Source: Ramicandelaber brevisporus (lineage: Eukaryota; Kickxellomycota; Ramicandelaberales; Ramicandelaberaceae). From it: a stretch of DNA of 12,188 nucleotides. The DNA lies in contig MU602706.1 of the NCBI GenBank assembly GCA_025201865.1, forward strand, positions 62,427 through 74,614, given 5' to 3'. Position numbers and translations under genes: made by a program. This document shows positions 1 through 6,495 of this stretch, piece by piece; within the stretch, counting starts at the first letter, position 1, and every line of letters starts with the position of its first letter. The notes beneath the pieces are model-generated. The model was not told the DNA's origin. It worked only from the letters and a program-made list of their open reading frames with translations, and did not search any database.

Positions 1-243
1 AACAAGCACTCCATGGCAATGAATGAAAGAAAAAGTACACAATTTAGAGATATCGTGGTGGTAGTGGTGGTGGATATTGTTGTTTGCTGTTGTTTGTCGT
101 GGTGGTAGTAGAAAGAGGAGAGAGAAAAGAGAGCGAAAGAGGACAGAAGGCGAGCAGAAGAACGAATGAAGCTGTAAACAGCGGAAGTGCGGCTACAAAC
201 CAAAAAGAACCCCACACGTCTCTTTGCTGCAATTGCGATAGAA

Positions 244-284
244 GTGTGTGTGTGTGGATGCGTATATGTGTGTATGTGTGTGTG
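244..284. repeat. Imperfect (GT)n microsatellite
   Basis: About 40 bases are mostly GT dinucleotides, interrupted by GGATGC and TATA-type units. It is simple-sequence DNA outside any supported gene. Confidence 0.85.
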
Positions 285-494
285 GCTGCTGTGTTTACGT
301 GTAATTGCGTGTAATTACTTGTGTCGTTCTTTTGGAATGCTTGCCCTTTCGCTTTTTCGCAGTAGTAGCAGTGTTGGGCGTACGTGCGAGTATTGTGTGC
401 AAGTTGGTCAGGACAAAAGCGGAGCAGTTGGATGTGTGTATCTAGGGCTGGCTGGACTTTGAGGACACAGAAAAAGAGAGAGAGAGACGGCCAA

Positions 495-554
495 GCAGAC
501 AGAGGCAGACAGACAGAGACAGACAGACAGAGGCAGACAGAGGCAGACAGACAA
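495..554. repeat. CAGA / GGCAGA tandem repeat
   Basis: A run of CAGA tetramers is interleaved with CAGAGG hexamers over about 60 bases (AGACAGAGGCAGACAGACAG and similar). It is imperfect simple-sequence DNA, purine-rich on the plus strand. A lone GCCAAG lies at its left edge, at 490-495. Confidence 0.85.
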
Positions 555-947
555 TGAAGGTCAGAGTGGCGTGTAATGAGAAACCGTGAGAAAGCGAATC
601 AATAGGAACCGACAAGAAGGAAAGGAAAGAAGGAAAGGAAAGAGACAGAAGTACCGACGTCCCAGCCCAGCCGAAGAGTCAGTACAAGTGCCGAAAATAG
701 AATCGAGACAAAAGGGTCAACAAGTATTACAGTAAAGTATGCGAGGATGTCAGTCGTTGTTGTTACTGTTGATGATATTGCTGCTGATGTTATAGCGATT
801 TTTTTGCCCAACAGATATCGCACTGGCACAAATCGATTTTGAAGGAAAAAAAAAACAAAAGTGAAAAAAACAAAAGTAGGAGGAGAGCTGGTCGCTCAAG
901 AGGAGAGATCAGTATGCACTCCTTTTCGTGATGTGTGGTGGTGGCAG

Positions 948-951
<4 letters not shown>

Positions 952-984
<33 letters not shown>
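952..984. repeat. (GCT)11 trinucleotide microsatellite
   Basis: Eleven uninterrupted GCT units, followed by GAC and then GGT repeats. It is not in a supported reading frame. A second pure (GCT)11 tract lies at 3918-3950. Confidence 0.95.
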
Positions 985-985
<1 letters not shown>

Positions 986-1786
986 ACGACGGTGGTGGTG
1001 ATTGTGATTGTGGGTCGCCGCTATTGCTATAGATTGGAGCGCGATATTAACACTGAATGCACAGATTCACAAGCATCAATCAAGCTTGGATCTGCACCTG
1101 GATGTGTAGAGCAAATCGCCAATCAGGCACATCGTATTGACAGTCTTAACACATACCGTGAATAAGTGGGAAAAGTCTATCGTTTCGTTTCGTTGTATAT
1201 ATTTGTAGCTAGAAGAAGTCTATCGTGTAATACTTTGACAGGCAGTGTATCGAGTAAAGCGCTCTGCGCAAGAAAGAGAGAAGAATGAATGGGACGCGAT
1301 ATTAACAAAATATTTTTTCGCGTAACAAGTTGGGAACACAAGCAGAGTAGATCAGAGTCTATAAGAAGAAAGGAAGGGATACAGAGACAAGAAGAAGAAG
1401 GGAAAAGAGGAGATGAGCAAGCAAACAAGTTAGCAAGTGAGTATGTGAGTGAGTGAGTATGTAGTGCAGGACAGGGTTTGCTCGCGCGAAGGATTACAGT
1501 AACGAAAAGTGCCGCGGCATTTGCCCAGGCGTGATTGTGGCTAAGCGGGAGTGTCCCACTACTACCACTCCTACTAAATTGATATCACTCCGACTCAGGA
1601 GTTGTCGCTACAACAGTGACCGAACACGCGAGTAGTGCATACTTCGCCAAAAAAAAAACCTCCTATATCTCGAGCGAGAGCAATACACTGTCGCCACAGC
1701 CACTCAACTCTCCCTCCCCATGCATACAAATCAATCACTACAATAGCTGCAGTCACGACAATCATTGCAATCACCTTTTCATTTAA

Positions 1787-1792
1787 AATAAA
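1787..1792 (+). terminator. Possible plus-strand polyadenylation signal AATAAA
   Basis: A canonical AATAAA hexamer on the plus strand lies 54 bases before the convergent end of the minus-strand acyltransferase gene. If used, it would end a plus-strand transcript crossing the left region, where no coding gene is visible. A single hexamer in AT-rich DNA may be chance. Confidence 0.25.
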
Positions 1793-1845
1793 TTGAGAAG
1801 TAAAAGTACAGTTGGTGTGAAAGAGGAGGAGAAAAAAACTCCATT

Positions 1846-2790
1846 TTAGGCAGCACGGGCAGTTTCGTGAGCCATATCAGCGGCAATCGCTGCCAAAATG
1901 TCCGCGGCTCCGGCATTATCACTCAAGTCATCCAAGTCACGGATTTGCTCACCCATCGGCGGCATCTTCTTCATTGCCGCGATCATCATATTCCACGTAT
2001 TGTGCGCCAGCTCGTTAACATCCTCTGCGGTTTTCTTGTGGGTAGTTTCCACAGGCGGCAAAATCTGCACACGGATTGTGCCCGGTTTGAACACCAAGCT
2101 GGGACGATGGAACACATTGCTCATGTTTGCCACGACAATTGGCACAATTGGAGCGTGAGCCTGCACAGCCAGGTGAAACGCACCCTTTTTGAACGACAAC
2201 ATGCCAATGGTCTTGGCGTGGTCACGAGTGCCTTCCGGGAACACCAAGACCGGCGTGCCAGAGTGATGCATCTCCCGCGAGAGTTCCTGGAACTTGGCAA
2301 TGGATTCTTTGGAGCTGCCGCGGTCGATGAACACAGTGCCTGCGAGCTGGAGAGCTTGACCAATCAGCGGAATGTACTTGAGAGTGTCCTTGGCTACGCC
2401 GATGGCCTTGCGCGGACAGGCTTTGGCCAGCCAGACCAAGTCGAGTCCGCTTTGGTGGTTGGAGACCATGACGTATGTGTGGTAGAATGGCGGCAGGTTC
2501 TCATGGCCGGTAACCACGACATTGATGCCGAGTGCTTTATGGGACAAAAAGTAGAGTGTTTGGAGGAACACCCAGTTGATGAAGGTTGGGTCGTGTCGAT
2601 AGTACAGAGCGTACGGAGCGGTGACAAGAGCAGTGGCGGCAGCTAGGAATACAAATGCACAATAAGCGGAAAGGCGTGGATAGAAGGCAATGTGCGTCGG
2701 AAGTGCATATGGACGCACGACGCTGTAGACGGTCAAACCAATGTATGCCGTAAAAAGCAACTTCCACGGCACATACTCGAGATACAACAT
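1846..2790 (-). CDS. SLC1: 1-acyl-sn-glycerol-3-phosphate acyltransferase (LPA acyltransferase), Slc1-like, copy A
   Basis: A 314-residue membrane enzyme expected to acylate lysophosphatidic acid with acyl-CoA to give phosphatidic acid, at the ER or lipid-droplet surface. Two hydrophobic segments lie near residues 9-25 and 43-65. Motif I is NHQSGLD (111-117), with the catalytic His112 and Asp117 of the HX4D pair. Motif II is FIDR (154-157), motif III FPEGTRD (184-190), and PIVPIVVAN (214-222) is motif IV. FKKGAFHLA (200-208) is also typical of the family. The start is an ATG at 2788-2790 just before the first hydrophobic segment, and length is normal for fungal Slc1. It is the downstream member of a same-strand pair, 256 bases from copy B. 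It differs from copy B by a C-terminal tail (about 280-314) that begins acidic and ends alanine-rich, and by Ser199 where the usual motif reads MLPFKKG. The family is certain; acyl-chain or lysolipid preference cannot be read from sequence. Confidence 0.95.
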   Translation of the reverse strand: MLYLEYVPWKLLFTAYIGLTVYSVVRPYALPTHIAFYPRLSAYCAFVFLAAATALVTAPYALYYRHDPTFINWVFLQTLYFLSHKALGINVVVTGHENLPPFYHTYVMVSNHQSGLDLVWLAKACPRKAIGVAKDTLKYIPLIGQALQLAGTVFIDRGSSKESIAKFQELSREMHHSGTPVLVFPEGTRDHAKTIGMLSFKKGAFHLAVQAHAPIVPIVVANMSNVFHRPSLVFKPGTIRVQILPPVETTHKKTAEDVNELAHNTWNMMIAAMKKMPPMGEQIRDLDDLSDNAGAADILAAIAADMAHETARAA

Positions 2791-3046
2791 GGCTACTATT
2801 GAGAATATCTTTTCTTTATTTTACTTTGTTGTGTAGCTACGGTTCATGTGGGTATTGTTTGAGAAGTGTTTCACTTCGGGAAGAAACAAAAACTGCACTG
2901 ACTACAAAACTGACACAGTTGTAGTGAGTCTGTGCATACCGTGGCTGAGCAAAAAAGGAAAAATGTATCAGCACCGAAGTACATCAAAAAAGGACACGGG
3001 TTTGAGAAAGGTAGAATGATATCATTACTGTTTTTTTTTGTTTGTT

Positions 3047-3880
3047 TTAATCGCGCTTTGGACGTACGTCGCCTGTCCTAACGGCAAGCTCATCAATAGC
3101 AGTCATCATACTCTCCCGAGTAACTTTGACGAGATCATTGACATCCTCTGCGCCTTTACCCTTGGTATCAATCGGTGCCAAAATCTTGACATGGATCTTT
3201 CCAGGTCTGAAGATGCGCGACTTCGAGTGATACACCGTGCTCATGTTCGATATGACAATGGGCACAATTGGAATCTGCGCCTGTGTCGCCAGATGGAACG
3301 CACCCTTCTTGAACGGCAGCATACCGGGCTCCTTCAAGTGACCGCGCGTGCCCTCTGGGAAAATGAGCACAGATGTCTTTGAGCGGTGAATCTCCTTGAC
3401 TGCGTTCTTGAAAATTGCAATCGCGTCGTTGGTCTTGCTGCGGTCAATGAAAATGGCATTGCCAAGCACCATGAACTGGCCCAGAATGGGAGTGTACTTG
3501 AGCACCTTTTTGGCAAGAACAGTTGCACCGCGCGGGAACATTTTGCCAATCCACAAAATGTCCAGGCTGCTCTGGTGGTTCGCAACCAGGATGTACGGTC
3601 TGTCGGGGAAGTTGGCTTCGCCTTCAACTTCGACGGTAATGCCGAGAATCGGGCTGGCGAGGGCGTAGAAGGTGCGGGCGACGGCGAGATTGGTCAAATC
3701 GCGCTCACCGCGCAGCATGTTGAACGGGCCGACGATGACACCGACGCAGGCGGCGATGCCGGTGCATACCAGGAAGGCGAGTGCGCGAAGATAGAAGGCG
3801 AGCTTTTCGGGCAGCACTCGAGGCAATGCGACGCAGACCACAAAGAAGCCCACTACCGTTTGTAGGAGGCCAGACAGCAT
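3047..3880 (-). CDS. SLC1: 1-acyl-sn-glycerol-3-phosphate acyltransferase (LPA acyltransferase), Slc1-like, copy B
   Basis: A 277-residue enzyme of the PlsC/AGPAT family, expected to make phosphatidic acid from lysophosphatidic acid. N-terminal hydrophobic segments span about residues 4-20 and 32-53. Motif I is NHQSSLD (101-107; His102, Asp107), motif II FIDRS (144-148), motif III FPEGTRG (174-180), followed by MLPFKKGAFHLA (187-198) and PIVPIVISN (204-212). Every catalytic element matches yeast Slc1, so this copy is the more canonical of the pair. Aligned without gaps to copy A over 144 core residues, about 78 are identical, pointing to an old tandem duplication. The ATG at 3878-3880 is preceded in frame by TAA eleven codons... 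upstream (about 24 bases before the start codon), so the CAG tract further upstream is leader DNA and not a polyglutamine extension. It is divergent from the adenylate kinase gene, with 740 bases between start codons. Confidence 0.96.
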   Translation of the reverse strand: MLSGLLQTVVGFFVVCVALPRVLPEKLAFYLRALAFLVCTGIAACVGVIVGPFNMLRGERDLTNLAVARTFYALASPILGITVEVEGEANFPDRPYILVANHQSSLDILWIGKMFPRGATVLAKKVLKYTPILGQFMVLGNAIFIDRSKTNDAIAIFKNAVKEIHRSKTSVLIFPEGTRGHLKEPGMLPFKKGAFHLATQAQIPIVPIVISNMSTVYHSKSRIFRPGKIHVKILAPIDTKGKGAEDVNDLVKVTRESMMTAIDELAVRTGDVRPKRD

Positions 3881-3914
3881 AATGTCGAAATTAAGATCAG
3901 GAGGTTATATGTGG

Positions 3915-3917
<3 letters not shown>

Positions 3918-3950
<33 letters not shown>
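3918..3950. repeat. (GCT)11 microsatellite, CAG repeat in the leader of acyltransferase B
   Basis: Eleven pure GCT units, reading CAG on the strand of the acyltransferase gene, end 38 bases before its ATG. An in-frame TAA lies between tract and ATG, so it is not translated as part of that protein. If transcribed, it forms a (CAG)11 run in the 5' leader. Confidence 0.95.
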
Positions 3951-3952
<2 letters not shown>

Positions 3953-4590
3953 AGTTGTAGTTGTGTTGCTGTTTTTTTGCTGATGGAGATGAGGTGGCAA
4001 GCGATTTAACCGACAGAAGCTCGCCGAGGGCTGCTGATCCTTGTTTAACGGTCTGCGAGCTTCGTTCATCTTGTGAAAGTCGTCACCCCACCTTGAAAAT
4101 GATTGGGGGGAAGACAGGCAACCACGACAATCCCAACCTTCTTCATTTTATTCAATGCCGCATTTCATCATTCCGCATCATGAACTGTTCTTGTTGAGGA
4201 CATGGACATCAACAGTAGTATGGCCCAAGTTGATATCGGAAGTCCCCGCCGCCACCACCACCACCATCCTCCTTGATCTATTCCCGCTTGAAAAAGAAAA
4301 TAGCAGTAATCGCACGAGGAGGTTGCATGTGGTCGTACGAGGCACATGCACCAGCACGCAACGAATGATTGAACATTTTTCATTCCGGACTGGCCGACTC
4401 CGGAATACACACCCACACCTACACCTACACACACACGCAGCACTCTCCTCATCAGCACACCACACCTTCTTTACGAATTCGTAATCTGCTTCTGTCTTCT
4501 TCTTCAGCCTCTGCTTTTTTCTTCCCCACTTCCGTTTGCTGCTACTTGCTTACTCTTTGTCGTTGTCGTTACCGGTTCTATTGTTGTTAC

Positions 4591-4612
4591 TATTGTTGTT
4601 GTTGTTGTTGTA
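4591..4612. repeat. (GTT)n tract before the adenylate kinase start
   Basis: About six GTT units preceded by a TTGTTGTTAC variant, ending in GTAG eight bases before the ATG. The frame upstream of the kinase ATG stays open through this tract back to a TGA at 4366-4368. It contains no ATG, so the tract is most simply 5' UTR. Confidence 0.85.
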
Positions 4613-4620
4613 GAAATATT

Positions 4621-5658
4621 ATGCGCCGTTTAACTGTAACGACAGCCACGCTTGCCGGTCGCTCATCGCCACTGTTGAAGGCTGCGCAACGAGCAGTCAC
4701 CCCAACTTCAGCAACAGCAGCAGCAACAGCCAGCCCCATCCTGACTTCAACTCGCAACATGAGTAGCTCTACTGTTGCTACTGCTGCTGCTGTCGGTCAG
4801 CGTTTGAGCCGTCACTCTTCTCCCGTTTCGCCAATCTCCAGAATATCGACCAACATCAGCACCGCTGCCAGCAGCATGCGCTACTTGACTTCGGCATCCA
4901 CCCCCACATCCGCCTCCGTTGCAGCCGCCGTCGATACCATGATCGACACAGCGCCTTCCTCTGCTCAAACCCTCCGCATTCTGCTAACTGGCGCTCCCGG
5001 TGCAGGCAAAGGCACCCAGGCCGAACGTATTGCCAAAGCCCTTGACATTGTCACCATCTCCAGTGGCCAGCTGCTTCGCACGCACATTGCCGAGAACACC
5101 GAAATTGGTGCATTGGCCAAGGTTGCGGTTGAGAAGGGCGAGCTAATCTCTGACGACATCATGGTATCAATGATTCAGGACGAGATCCGGCGCGTCAGCG
5201 GTCGCAACTGGCTACTAGACGGATTTCCACGCACTGTCGGCCAGGCGCAGCTGCTGGAGCAAGTGATTGCCCAGGATCCAACCCTTGAGTCGGTCAACTT
5301 GGTAGTCAATCTGGTCGTGCCAGAGGAGGTGATTATTGAGCGAATCACAGAGCGCTATGTGCATATTCCGAGCGGTCGCACATATCACACCGTGTATAGC
5401 CCTCCCAAAGTGGCGATGATTGACGATGTGACTGGTGAGCCACTTACAAAGAGATCGGATGACACAGTGGAAGTTGTTCAAAAGCGACTAGACACATATC
5501 ACAAGATGACGAGACCGGTGCTGGATTACTATAGAGAAAAGGATATTGTTGTGGACTTTTACGGAGAAACGTCGGATGTGATATTCCCGCAAATTATGGA
5601 CCATTTGGCAGGCAATTTTGAAGAGGCCATGAGCAAGCAGATTGAGGCACGCCTTTGA
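4621..5658 (+). CDS. ADK2: Adenylate kinase, mitochondrial GTP:AMP phosphotransferase type (AK3/Adk2-like)
   Basis: A 345-residue nucleoside monophosphate kinase, expected to transfer phosphate from GTP (or ATP) to AMP in the mitochondrial matrix. The P-loop is GAPGAGKGT (124-132). The AMP-binding segment is SSGQLLR (147-153), the DGFPRT motif is at 200-205, and the short LID spans about 244-283. The LID (RYVHIPSGRTY, then DDVTGEPLTKRSDD) has no zinc-binding cysteines and resembles yeast Adk2 more than Adk1. The catalytic core is normal in size, but about 117 residues precede it, far longer than usual. Residues 1-104 contain no Asp or Glu, start MRRLTVTTATLAGR, and are rich in Ser, Thr and Ala, as expected of a mitochondrial presequence. 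The ATG at 4621 is the first in its open frame. Met47, Met86 and Met107 could give shorter forms. Gln150 replaces an Asp that is usually conserved. The family is sure; GTP rather than ATP preference is inferred from resemblance. Confidence 0.93.
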   Translation: MRRLTVTTATLAGRSSPLLKAAQRAVTPTSATAAATASPILTSTRNMSSSTVATAAAVGQRLSRHSSPVSPISRISTNISTAASSMRYLTSASTPTSASVAAAVDTMIDTAPSSAQTLRILLTGAPGAGKGTQAERIAKALDIVTISSGQLLRTHIAENTEIGALAKVAVEKGELISDDIMVSMIQDEIRRVSGRNWLLDGFPRTVGQAQLLEQVIAQDPTLESVNLVVNLVVPEEVIIERITERYVHIPSGRTYHTVYSPPKVAMIDDVTGEPLTKRSDDTVEVVQKRLDTYHKMTRPVLDYYREKDIVVDFYGETSDVIFPQIMDHLAGNFEEAMSKQIEARL

Positions 5659-5668
5659 ACACTTTATA

Positions 5669-5711
5669 ACACACACACACACAAGCACACACGCACACAC
5701 ACACACACACA
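5669..5711. repeat. (CA)n microsatellite in the adenylate kinase 3' UTR
   Basis: CA dinucleotides with two interruptions (AAGCAC and ACGCAC) start 11 bases after the kinase stop codon. If transcribed, it lies in the 3' UTR. No AATAAA follows closely. Confidence 0.9.
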
Positions 5712-5980
5712 AAGATAAGACTTTAATTCCTTAGTTTTGTTTATTCAATGTAACATTATCGGTATCAGAATCGAGCACTTGTTTCCGGGAAATCACTTAA
5801 AGTGCATGTTATGCTTGTCACCTGGGTTCATTGACCCATGTCAATCGGTTTTACAAGCTGCGTGGGTATACCAAGAATTGCAGAGTGGATATGAGCAGAA
5901 AATGTCGCTGGATGTTTTCTGTCCACAAGCTATTCTTCCGCGAACTGCCGCAATGAAGAAGAGGGGGGGAGAGGGCATGG

Positions 5981-5987
5981 TGCCAAG
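5981..5987 (+). promoter_or_regulatory. PacC/Rim101 core site 1 (TGCCAAG)
   Basis: An exact TGCCAAG followed by AA. It matches the Aspergillus PacC core GCCARG, the yeast Rim101 heptamer, and the extended GCCAAGAA form reported for Candida Rim101. It is about 509 bases upstream of the PacC-like start codon. Confidence 0.55.
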
Positions 5988-6074
5988 AAGCTGTCTCTTG
6001 TTCTGACGTGGAGGGGGGCGAAGGGGTGGTCGTATTATAATTCAGAACCTGTCACAGTAATGAAACATTTCTTC

Positions 6075-6081
6075 CTTGGCA
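6075..6081 (-). promoter_or_regulatory. PacC/Rim101 core site 2 (TGCCAAG on the minus strand)
   Basis: The plus strand reads CTTGGCA, the exact reverse complement of TGCCAAG. It lies about 415 bases upstream of the PacC-like ATG and 81 bases before site 3, in the same orientation as site 3. Confidence 0.55.
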
Positions 6082-6155
6082 CCGCCGACGACAAAGGTGG
6101 AGTCACACTTCAGAACCTTTAAGAATATGCCGGTTTCCCCCTCCCTTCAAACCGA

Positions 6156-6162
6156 CTTGGCA
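6156..6162 (-). promoter_or_regulatory. PacC/Rim101 core site 3 (TGCCAAG on the minus strand)
   Basis: The plus strand reads CTTGGCA, an exact match in reverse orientation, about 334 bases upstream of the PacC-like ATG. Confidence 0.55.
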
Positions 6163-6377
6163 ACATTTGGACAATACACCCCACTACCATTGTTGTCGCC
6201 TGCACCACTGTTGTATTTTATTCACACTCCATTTGCTTTTGTTATCTTTTTTCTTGACATCATCGTCGTCTTTGGATTCGCTGCTGTTTCCGACTCATCG
6301 AAAGTGACCCCGTCCACACACACGCTTTGACCTCGCTATTCATCAGAGAAACCCCGCTTGTGTTCCTTCCCTTCCCT

Positions 6378-6384
6378 TGCCAAG
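6378..6384 (+). promoter_or_regulatory. PacC/Rim101 core site 4 (TGCCAAG)
   Basis: An exact TGCCAAG inside CCTTGCCAAGCCAAA. It is the closest site to the coding region, about 112 bases upstream of the ATG. It may overlap the transcription start region, where a bound factor could repress. Confidence 0.55.
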
Positions 6385-6495
6385 CCAAAATTTCCGCTCT
6401 TTCCCTCTCTGTTGTTGTTGCTGTTGTTGTTCCTGCATCTTCACGCTAGTTCCACAAACTAATACCTCACTTCAGTTCGCCTCGCTTTTGTCGCT

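Larger units (their letters stand above)
1..1845. other. Gene-free left region
   Basis: No coding sequence can be supported here. The open frames are short, low in complexity and resemble no known family. The stretch holds a GT-rich tract, a CAGA-type repeat block, a (GCT)11 microsatellite, purine-rich AGAGAG and GGAAAG runs, and a plus-strand AATAAA at 1787-1792. It lies downstream of the 3' end of the minus-strand acyltransferase. It could be 3' UTR or promoter of a gene beyond the left edge, or a non-coding transcript. Nothing in the sequence decides between these. Confidence 0.6.
3881..4620. promoter_or_regulatory. Head-to-head intergenic region between acyltransferase B and adenylate kinase
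   Basis: About 740 bases separate two divergent start codons, so both promoters must lie here. It holds the (GCT)11 tract, a short CCA run (about 4250-4264), a CA-rich stretch (about 4408-4438), a strong CT-rich tract from about 4490 to 4560, and a GTT run ending just before the kinase ATG. The CT-rich tract is typical of fungal transcription start regions. No convincing TATA box or family-specific site was seen. Confidence 0.6.
5659..6495 (+). promoter_or_regulatory. pacC: Promoter region of the PacC-like gene (with the kinase 3' UTR)
   Basis: This 837-base stretch has no supportable coding sequence. It begins with the kinase 3' end and its CA repeat. It then holds four exact TGCCAAG heptamers, listed separately, between 5981 and 6384. 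CT-rich and (TTG)n tracts near 6360-6430 look like a fungal transcription start region. An inverted repeat TGGGT-N6-ACCCA lies at 5823-5838. Confidence 0.6.

Noticed and set aside
1040-1307. A 13-base direct repeat CGCGATATTAACA at 1040-1052 and 1295-1307
   Set aside because: About one 13-mer repeat is expected by chance in a window of this size, and no flanking structure accompanies it.
1867-2646. Long plus-strand open frame (about 259 codons) antisense to acyltransferase A
   Set aside because: The opposite strand encodes an unmistakable PlsC-family protein with all motifs; this frame has no recognisable domain and is its shadow.
3386-3865. Plus-strand open frame antisense to acyltransferase B
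   Set aside because: Shadow of a clearly conserved enzyme; composition shows no domain of its own.
4369-4620. In-frame open extension upstream of the adenylate kinase, ending in a poly-cysteine run
   Set aside because: It contains no ATG, starts after a TGA at 4366-4368, and is made of CA, CT and GTT simple repeats. It is most simply 5' UTR; only non-AUG initiation would make it coding.
5823-5838. Inverted repeat TGGGT-TCATTG-ACCCA
   Set aside because: Five-base arms are too short to support a terminator or a defined operator in eukaryotic DNA.
5737-6006. An 89-codon open frame between the kinase and the PacC-like gene
   Set aside because: It begins with TTG, shows no domain, and lies across the promoter region with the first PacC site.
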